DNA from: Kineosporia aurantiaca JCM 3230
Lineage (GTDB): Bacteria > Actinomycetota > Actinomycetes > Actinomycetales > Kineosporiaceae
Assembly (NCBI GenBank): GCA_000719025.1
Contig: JODP01000004.1
Coordinates: forward strand, 62,001-126,000
Length of the DNA: 64,000 nt
Reading direction: 5' to 3'
The position numbers and the translations under genes were made by a program. Shown here one piece after another: positions 56,426-61,988 of this stretch. The first letter of the stretch is position 1; each line of letters starts with the position of its first letter. The notes under the pieces were generated by a model that was given only the letters and a program-made list of their open reading frames with translations, was not told the origin of the DNA and did not search any database.

Positions 56426-57408
56426 CAGGGAAGCAGTTTCGTGAGGTCCGGTTCGGAGGTGATCAGGCCGTCCTGCAGGGCCAGTTTGCCGAGCACCCCG
56501 ATCGAGGCGCTGTCGATCGTGTCCGGCCAGCTGGGCAGCGTCACCACCGCCTGGACGTCCGGGTCGATCTTGGTGTAGCTGGGCAGGATCGCCCGGGCCG
56601 CGTCCGGGTTGTCGTTGGCGTACTTCAGCGACTTCTGCATTGCGGTGGCGAACTTCCTGACCGTGTCCGCGTGCTCGGTCGCGTACTTCTGCGAGGTGAA
56701 GTATAGGCCGACCGTCAGTTTCGGGTCCGTCTGGGCGAAGTTGGAGGCGATCTCGCGCAGCCCCTGCTTCTTGGCGATGGTCAGGAAGGGCTCGACCACC
56801 TGGCCGGCGTCCACGTCCCCCTTGGTCACCGCGGGCACGATGTCGGGGAAGGCCAGCTCGGTGTAGGCGATCTTGGAGGGGTCCCCGCCGGCGTCCCGCA
56901 CCACCTTGTTGGTGGTCGTGGTGTTGATGTTCTTGAGCGTGTTCACGGCGACCCGCTTGCCGGCCAGGTCGGCCGCCGTCTTGATCGGGCTGTCGGCCGC
57001 CACCACGATCCCGCCGAAGTCCTTCCCCTTCTCACCGGTCGAGGCCACGCCCTCGGTAACGACTTTCAGGGGCAGCCCCTGGGAGGCCGCGACCAGCAGC
57101 GAGGTGGTGTTGCTGAAGCCGAACTCGTACTGGCCGCTGACCACGCCGGGCACGATCGCCGCGCCACCCTGCGCGCTCTGCAGCTTCAGCTCCAGACCCT
57201 GCTCCTTGAAGAAGCCCTGCTTCACGCCGAGATAGATCGGCGCGACGTCGAGGATCGGGATCACCCCGACGTCCACCGTCGTGGTGCCGCCGGAACCGGA
57301 CGCGTCGCCGTCGTCCGATCCACCGCCGCAGCCGGCCAGGACCAGGGTGGCGGCCAGGGCGGTGAGCAGCACCCGGGTGGTCGTCGAGCCGGGGAACGGT
57401 ACGCGCAT
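56425..57408 (-). CDS. ABC transporter substrate-binding lipoprotein, NMT1/SsuA-like
   Basis: The protein has 327 residues from ATG 57408 (GGAG seven bases upstream). Its signal sequence TTRVLLTALAATLVLAGC has the lipid cysteine at about residue 27. The domain has VDVGVIPILDVAPIYLGVKQ with GFFKEQGLELKLQSAQGGAA, VPGVVSGQYEFGFSNTTSLL, AADLAGKRVAVNTLKNINTT and DVDAGQVVEPFLTIAKKQGL. This subgroup is often found with aromatic or pyrimidine catabolism. It is the first gene of the operon and divergent from the extradiol dioxygenase gene. Confidence 0.9.
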   Translation of the reverse strand: MRVPFPGSTTTRVLLTALAATLVLAGCGGGSDDGDASGSGGTTTVDVGVIPILDVAPIYLGVKQGFFKEQGLELKLQSAQGGAAIVPGVVSGQYEFGFSNTTSLLVAASQGLPLKVVTEGVASTGEKGKDFGGIVVAADSPIKTAADLAGKRVAVNTLKNINTTTTNKVVRDAGGDPSKIAYTELAFPDIVPAVTKGDVDAGQVVEPFLTIAKKQGLREIASNFAQTDPKLTVGLYFTSQKYATEHADTVRKFATAMQKSLKYANDNPDAARAILPSYTKIDPDVQAVVTLPSWPDTIDSASIGVLGKLALQDGLITSEPDLTKLLP

Positions 57409-57493
57409 CGGGAGACTCCTCCTTGAGTTCACAGCACGGATCGAGGTCACGGCCCGGGCTCAGGCACGCTTCGCCGAGGCCCCAGCTAAGTCG

Positions 57494-57575
57494 ATTGTTA
57501 ACAATCACGTCAACGATCTCCACGACCGTTGACCGACAATTCCGCCTTTTGTCGCGAACCGAACTTTGTTGACAA
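57494..57575. promoter_or_regulatory. two TTGTTRACAA sites between the importer and dioxygenase genes (GntR operator candidates)
   Basis: ATTGTTAACAAT at 57494-57505 is a perfect 12-bp palindrome. TTGTTGACAA at 57566-57575 repeats its core, and its TTGACA can serve as a -35 box for the dioxygenase gene. Each lies closer to one of the two divergent genes. The FCD-type GntR gene next door (58603) is the obvious candidate to bind here. The 223-bp gap from 57409 to 57631 holds no other gene. Confidence 0.6.
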
Positions 57576-57631
57576 TCTCGTGGACAATGCTGTTAGCGTC
57601 AAAGCGGAGCGCTCGCCGAGGAGGGACCCGC

Positions 57632-58606
57632 ATGACCGACCCCCACGATCCGGATCGCCGCCGCGACCTCGCCCACGTCGGCCCGGTCGAGCTGTTCACA
57701 CCGGTGCCGGAGGAGTCCTGCGCGTTCTTCGTGCAGCAGATGGGCCTGCGAGAAGTGTTCCGCGACAACGACTCCGTCTATCTGCACACCTGGGACGACT
57801 ATCAGTCCTGGACGGTCCGCCTGATCGCCCGCGAGCAGGCCGGCATCGGGCGGACGTACCTGCGTGCGGCCGGCCCGCAGGCCCTGGCCCGGAAGACGGA
57901 CGAGCTACGGGCGGCCGGGGTGGCCGTCACGAGCGAGAACTCGGTGCGCGGACTGGGAGACGTCTTCCTCTTCGACGATCCCGACGGACATCCCATGGGC
58001 CTGTACTGGGACGTTGAGCGCTACCAGGCGGACGATTCGGACCGTCCCGCGCTGAAGAATCAGGCCGCCGCCTACCCCGGCCGCGGGGCGAACGTCCGTA
58101 GGCTCGACCACATCAACTACCTGACCAGCGACATTCCCCGCACCGCCGGGTTCCTCACCGATCTGCTGGGTGCGCGCTGCACCGAGCAGATCATTAAGGA
58201 CGACGGTGAGCCCCAGGCGGTTTGGTACAACCTCGGGAACAAGACCTACGACCTGGTCTACACCGAGGACTGGACCGGAACCCGGTGCCGGCTGCACCAT
58301 CTCGCCTTCGCCACCGACACCCGTGAGGAGATCCTGCGCGCCGCCGACGTTTTCCTCGATGCCGGCACCCACATCGAGACCGGCCCCCACAAGCACGCGA
58401 TCCAGCAGACGTTCTTCCTCTACGTCTACGAGCCGGGCGGCAACCGGATCGAACTGTGCAACGCCGGGGCCCGGCTGATCCTGGCGCCGGACTGGGAGAC
58501 CATCTCCTGGACCCTGGCGGAACGGGCGAAAGGCCAGGCGTGGGGCCTGAAGACGATCGAGAGCTTCCACTCCCACGGCACTCCGGTGCTGGAGTCGGAC
58601 GCCTAG
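57632..58606 (+). CDS. extradiol (catechol 2,3-) dioxygenase of the VOC superfamily
   Basis: The protein has 324 residues with two VOC modules. The Fe(II) ligands of type I extradiol dioxygenases are all in place: H in VRRLDHINYLTSDIPRTAGF, H in RCRLHHLAFATDTREEILRA and E in YEPGGNRIELCNAGARLILA. The H of TGPHKHAIQQTFFLYVYEP and the following Tyr fit the second-shell residues. It cleaves a catechol-like ring next to the hydroxyls. The ATG at 57632 has GAGGAGGG upstream. It is divergent from a two-permease importer and overlaps the GntR gene (convergent, four bases), so the three form one regulated system for an aromatic compound. Confidence 0.9.
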   Translation: MTDPHDPDRRRDLAHVGPVELFTPVPEESCAFFVQQMGLREVFRDNDSVYLHTWDDYQSWTVRLIAREQAGIGRTYLRAAGPQALARKTDELRAAGVAVTSENSVRGLGDVFLFDDPDGHPMGLYWDVERYQADDSDRPALKNQAAAYPGRGANVRRLDHINYLTSDIPRTAGFLTDLLGARCTEQIIKDDGEPQAVWYNLGNKTYDLVYTEDWTGTRCRLHHLAFATDTREEILRAADVFLDAGTHIETGPHKHAIQQTFFLYVYEPGGNRIELCNAGARLILAPDWETISWTLAERAKGQAWGLKTIESFHSHGTPVLESDA

Positions 58607-59250
58607 GACTGCTGCAGGGCGGTGATCACGCTGGCCAGGTGGGCCCGGGCCGCGGCCTCGGCCGCCTCGCTGTCCCGGGCGACGATCGCCCCGATGATCG
58701 CCAGGTGCTCCTTCAGCGACACCTGCGGCCGCCCGGCCCGCAGGGCCAGCCGGAACTGGTGCCGGACCAGCTGGGCGTTGAGCCGGTCGAGCATCCGGTC
58801 GGCCACCGGCTGATCGGCGATCTGCCGGACCAGGCGGTGCATCTCCCGGTTCAGCGCCGAGTACTCCACCGGTTCACCCTCGGCCACGGCGGTTTTCATC
58901 TGCTCGCCGAGCGCCAGCAGCACCGCGTCGTTCTCCGCCGTGGCGAGGCGGGCGGCCCGGGCCGCGCACAACCCCTCAAGCACCATCCGGCACTCGGTGA
59001 TCGCGATCGCCTCTTCGACCGAGACCACCCGGACCCGCGCGCCCCGGTTGGGAATCCGCTCGACCAGCCCCTCGGCGGTCAGATCGATCAGCGCCGCCCG
59101 CACACTGGCCCGGGTGACGCCGTAGGTCTCGGCCAGCTCCGCCTCGATCAGCCGTTGCCCCGGCGCCAGCTCGCCCCGTCCCAGGGCGTCGCGTAGCGCA
59201 CTGATCGCCACCAGGGTGCCCGCCGCACCCTCCTGGAGCCCCTCCGACAC
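58603..59250 (-). CDS. GntR-family regulator, FCD subfamily
   Basis: The protein has 215 residues. The HTH reads ALRDALGRGELAPGQRLIEA with ELAETYGVTRASVRAALIDL and TAEGLVERIPNRGARV. The FCD domain has CRMVLEGLCAARAARLATAE, LNREMHRLVRQIADQPVADR and KEHLAIIGAIVARDSEAAEA with the usual metal histidines (REMHRL, KEHLAI, ARAHL). It starts at GTG 59250. It is convergent with the dioxygenase gene and is probably the ligand-responsive repressor of the dioxygenase and divergent importer. Confidence 0.92.
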   Translation of the reverse strand: MSEGLQEGAAGTLVAISALRDALGRGELAPGQRLIEAELAETYGVTRASVRAALIDLTAEGLVERIPNRGARVRVVSVEEAIAITECRMVLEGLCAARAARLATAENDAVLLALGEQMKTAVAEGEPVEYSALNREMHRLVRQIADQPVADRMLDRLNAQLVRHQFRLALRAGRPQVSLKEHLAIIGAIVARDSEAAEAAARAHLASVITALQQS

Positions 59251-59321
59251 CGGCCACCCTCTTATCCACCTGATCCGACGGCCACTCCCCCGGGTTCAGG
59301 AGCTTAACAATGGCCCAGGTC

Positions 59322-60227
59322 CTAGGGCTGCGCGGGCTTGGACTCGACCTGGGCGCCGCCCTCCGGCGAGGCCACCGCCTGGGGCCAGGCGGCCTCGTCC
59401 ACGCCGAGCGCCGTGCGCAGATAGGCCAGCGTCATCCGCTGGAGCAGGGCCACCCGCTGCGGGTTCTCGTCGGTGGTCTCGGCCGCCTCGTAGCCCGGGA
59501 TCCCGCCCAGCGAGTGCTCGGCGCCGGACAGGGTCAGCAGGCTCTTCGGGCCCGGGCTCAGGTGGTACGCGTCGGCCATCCAGTCCGGCCCCCGATGGCT
59601 CAGCGGCGAGTCGTCCCGGTCCCCGGCCACGATCAGCGCCGGAGTGCGCATTGCGCTGAAGTCCGGGTGCAGGAAGGGCAGGTGCTCGGCCGCGAACGGG
59701 GTCAGGTCGGCGCCGCCCCGCCCGGCCGTGGCCAGGAGGATGCCGGCCCGCACCCGGGAATCGGACAGGTCCTCGCCGGTTTTCGTGACCGGGTCGACAA
59801 CCCGGAGCCCGAGCAGGTTTCCGGCGCTCTGCCCGCCGAACGAGTGCCCGGCCACCGCGACCCGGTCGCGATCCACCCGTCCGGCCAGACCGGGCACCGC
59901 CGCCTCGACCAGGTCGAGGTGGTCGAGAATGTGCTTCAGGTCAGCCACCCGGGTCCGCCACATCCCCGGGAGTCGGGGATCGTCCATCGTCACCCCCAGC
60001 GTCCGGGAGTCGGGATGGGTGGCCTGGACGACGACGAAGCCGTGGGCCGCCCAGAAGTCGGTGAGCGGGCCGTAGCCGTCCAGGGAGGAGCCGAAACCGT
60101 GCGCGAACAGCACGACCGGCAGGTCCGCGCCGGTCACCGGCGCGCTGATCCGCACCTGTAGCGGCGTCTCGCGACCGGGAGCAGGAAGAACGATGGGCTT
60201 GACCGAGACGATCGGGGTGCTGGGCAT
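59322..60227 (-). CDS. alpha/beta hydrolase, PAF-acetylhydrolase/chlorophyllase-like
   Basis: The protein has 301 residues. The oxyanion-hole segment is LPVVLFAHGFGSSLDGYGPL, the nucleophile elbow RVAVAGHSFGGQSAGNLLGL, the acid region TPALIVAGDRDDSPLSHRGP and the catalytic His in LTLSGAEHSLGGIPGYEA. There is no signal peptide. The ATG at 60227 (GGAAGG upstream) is preferred to 60302, because the upstream stretch is the operator region. It is divergent from the TetR gene at 60316, which likely represses it. Confidence 0.88.
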   Translation of the reverse strand: MPSTPIVSVKPIVLPAPGRETPLQVRISAPVTGADLPVVLFAHGFGSSLDGYGPLTDFWAAHGFVVVQATHPDSRTLGVTMDDPRLPGMWRTRVADLKHILDHLDLVEAAVPGLAGRVDRDRVAVAGHSFGGQSAGNLLGLRVVDPVTKTGEDLSDSRVRAGILLATAGRGGADLTPFAAEHLPFLHPDFSAMRTPALIVAGDRDDSPLSHRGPDWMADAYHLSPGPKSLLTLSGAEHSLGGIPGYEAAETTDENPQRVALLQRMTLAYLRTALGVDEAAWPQAVASPEGGAQVESKPAQP

Positions 60228-60247
60228 GACGGGGTCCTTCCGGCGGA

Positions 60248-60309
60248 TCGAAACGGGACGGCGTCCCGTTTCGACGATATGGGACAACGTCCCGTTTGCC
60301 AACTAGGAT
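60248..60309. promoter_or_regulatory. two TetR operators and leaderless promoter of the TetR gene
   Basis: Operator 1 (60248-60274): TCGAAACGGGAC, GGC, GTCCCGTTTCGA, with perfect 12-bp arms. Operator 2 (60281-60293): GGGAC, AAC, GTCCC, a weaker copy with the same three-base centre. TAGGAT (60304-60309) is six bases before the GTG at 60316, and operator 2 covers its -35 position at 17-bp spacing. Operator 1 is placed to control the divergent hydrolase. Confidence 0.8.
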
Positions 60310-60315
60310 GAGCCG

Positions 60316-60888
60316 GTGACCACGACCGACCGCGCCCAGCCCCGCCGCGCCGACGCCCGCCGCAACCAGGAGGCCCTGCTGGCCGCCGCGGCCACGGTGT
60401 TCGTGACGTCCGGGGTCGAGGCGCCGATCCGGGAGATCGCGGCCGAGGCGGGGGTGGGCACCGCGACGATCTACCGGCACTTCCCGACCCGGGCCGACCT
60501 GATCGTGGCTGTCTACCGGCACCAGGTCGAGGCCCTGGCGGCGACCGGGCCCCAGCTGCTGGGAACCAGCCCGACGCCGCACGCCGCGCTGGCCGAATGG
60601 CTCGGCCAATTCGTGGATTTCGTGATCACCAAGCACGGCATGCCGGCCGTGCTGCAGTCCGACGACCACTGTTACGACCCGCTGCACGACTATTTCGTCG
60701 AGCGCCTCGAGCCGGTCTGCGCAGCCCTGCTCGCCGCCGCCGTCGAGTCCGGCGAAATCGGGCCCGGCCAGGACCCTTACGAGCTGATGCGCGCCGTCGG
60801 CAGCCTGTGCGCGGGCTCCGGAACCACCCGCCGGTACGACGCCCGGCACCTGGTGGGGCTCCTGGTGAAGGGTTTACAGACCCGCTGA
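60316..60888 (+). CDS. TetR-family transcriptional regulator
   Basis: The protein has 190 residues. The HTH reads RRNQEALLAAAATVFVTSGV, EAPIREIAAEAGVGTATIYR with HFPTRADLIVAVY, a well-conserved TetR signature. The C-terminal domain resembles the SbtR-like group (HAALAEWLGQFVDFVITKHG, LQTR end). The GTG at 60316 lies six bases after TAGGAT, indicating a leaderless transcript. It is divergent from the hydrolase gene, with two palindromes between. Confidence 0.93.
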   Translation: MTTTDRAQPRRADARRNQEALLAAAATVFVTSGVEAPIREIAAEAGVGTATIYRHFPTRADLIVAVYRHQVEALAATGPQLLGTSPTPHAALAEWLGQFVDFVITKHGMPAVLQSDDHCYDPLHDYFVERLEPVCAALLAAAVESGEIGPGQDPYELMRAVGSLCAGSGTTRRYDARHLVGLLVKGLQTR

Positions 60889-60893
60889 GGGTC

Positions 60894-61352
60894 TCAGGCC
60901 GAGAGGTGCTGTTCGGCCCATCGGGTCAGCTCACCCAGCGCCGGGCGCAGCGCGTAGCCGTGCTCGGTGAGTTCGTAGCGCACCCGCAGCGGCGGGCCCT
61001 CGATCACCGTTCGGCTGACCAGGTTCTCGCCCGCCAGTTCGGTCAGCCGCTCGTTCAGCACCCGGTCGCTGATCCCCGGCACGCCGCGCCGGAGTTCGCT
61101 GAAGTTGACCGGGCCGGCCATCAGCGTGGCCAGGACCACCCCGGTCCAGCGCTTGCCGAGCAGAGTCATCACCCGGGCCAGCGGCTCGCCCAGGGTCTCG
61201 CACGCCTCCCCGGCCCCGACACCGGTCCCGATCGTGGCCCCGGCTCCGGTCCCGACGCTGGTCCCGATCGTGGTTCCGACCGTGGCGCCGTGGGGGCGCC
61301 CGTCACCGTGCCCTCTTGACACCACTGCCTCCCAGGCGCTTACCTCAACCAA
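60894..61352 (-). CDS. HxlR-family regulator with low-complexity N-terminal extension
   Basis: The protein has 152 residues if started at TTG 61352 (142 or 143 from the GTGs at 61322-61325). The winged helix is standard HxlR/DUF24: VMTLLGKRWTGVVLATLMAG with PVNFSELRRGVPGISDRVLN and ERLTELAGENLVSRTVI. Ahead of it lies an unusual stretch of about 28 residues made of Gly, Thr, Val, Ala and Ile in repeating GT[VI]GT units (ATVGTTIGTSVGTGAGATIG). A typical HxlR protein begins only 10-20 residues before CPV..., and here the usual Cys appears in GEACETLGEP. It is divergent from the SnoaL-like gene. Confidence 0.85.
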   Translation of the reverse strand: MVEVSAWEAVVSRGHGDGRPHGATVGTTIGTSVGTGAGATIGTGVGAGEACETLGEPLARVMTLLGKRWTGVVLATLMAGPVNFSELRRGVPGISDRVLNERLTELAGENLVSRTVIEGPPLRVRYELTEHGYALRPALGELTRWAEQHLSA

Positions 61353-61356
61353 GCGA

Positions 61357-61371
61357 CTTACTTTTTGTAAG
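61357..61371. promoter_or_regulatory. CTTAC-TTTTT-GTAAG inverted repeat (HxlR operator candidate)
   Basis: Five-base arms around five T residues, between the divergent HxlR and SnoaL-like genes. HxlR/DUF24 regulators such as YodB bind TTAC...GTAA dyads of this sort. A further GCTTACCTC half-site lies at 61339-61347. Confidence 0.5.
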
Positions 61372-61427
61372 CAGCCTACGGAACATCCGCAGCTCCATCA
61401 TGCCCGCCCCGAACCCAGGAGTCAGCC

Positions 61428-61889
61428 GTGACCACCACCGACCTCGAGGCCCGGATCCAGCGCCTGGAAGACCGCCAGGCCATCGTGGACGTCGTGATCA
61501 GCTACGCCACCAGCATCGATCGCGGCGACTGGGCCACCTACGCAACCCTTTTCACCGACCCCGTCCACATCGACTTCTCCGAGGCCGGCCTGCCCGCCGC
61601 CGACCTCCCCCGGGACGCCTTCACCGGTTTCGCCCAGCAGGCCCTGGAGACCTGGTCGGCGCGGCAGCACCTGAGCCCGAACCACCAGGTCACCTTCGAC
61701 GCCACCGACCCGGACCGGGCGGTCTGCCACTCCTACATGTACGCCCAGCACCACGCGAAAGACGCTGCGGCGCCGTACATCATGCGCGGTTCGTACGACA
61801 ACCACATGGTCCGGACGGCGGACGGCTGGCGCATCGAACGGCTGGTTCGGCACCTGAGCTGGGTGGAGGGCGACCCGACCCCCGCCTGA
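61428..61889 (+). CDS. SnoaL/NTF2-like domain protein
   Basis: The protein has 153 residues. The pattern is that of SnoaL_4-type proteins: RIQRLEDRQAIVDVVISYAT with SIDRGDWATYATLFTDPVHI, LSPNHQVTFDATDPDRAVCH, and MVRTADGWRIERLVRHLSWV. It has a single cone-shaped domain that may bind or isomerise a small hydrophobic molecule; the D of SIDRGDW and the H of PNHQV are the usual pocket residues. The GTG at 61428 has AGGAG seven bases upstream. It is the probable target of the divergent HxlR regulator. Confidence 0.88.
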   Translation: MTTTDLEARIQRLEDRQAIVDVVISYATSIDRGDWATYATLFTDPVHIDFSEAGLPAADLPRDAFTGFAQQALETWSARQHLSPNHQVTFDATDPDRAVCHSYMYAQHHAKDAAAPYIMRGSYDNHMVRTADGWRIERLVRHLSWVEGDPTPA

Positions 61890-61931
61890 TCCCAACTGGC
61901 CGAGGACACTTCACCCGGCCACTACCCACGT

Positions 61932-61965
61932 TATAGCGCAGTGGGGGCCTTGCGGCAAGGCCCTC
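61932..61965 (+). promoter_or_regulatory. rifamycin-associated element (RAE) with TATAGC -10 box, upstream of helR
   Basis: GGGGGCCTTGC, one base, GCAAGGCCCTC (61943-61965): 11-bp arms with one mismatch. TATAGC (61932-61937) ends 5 bp before it. Across the -10 box and repeat, TATAGCGCA..GGGGGCCTTG is shared with the glycosyltransferase promoter at 8482-8515 at identical spacing. The helR GTG is 23 bp further on. Confidence 0.82.
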
Positions 61966-61988
61966 CTGTAGGCGCACAATCTCCGACC

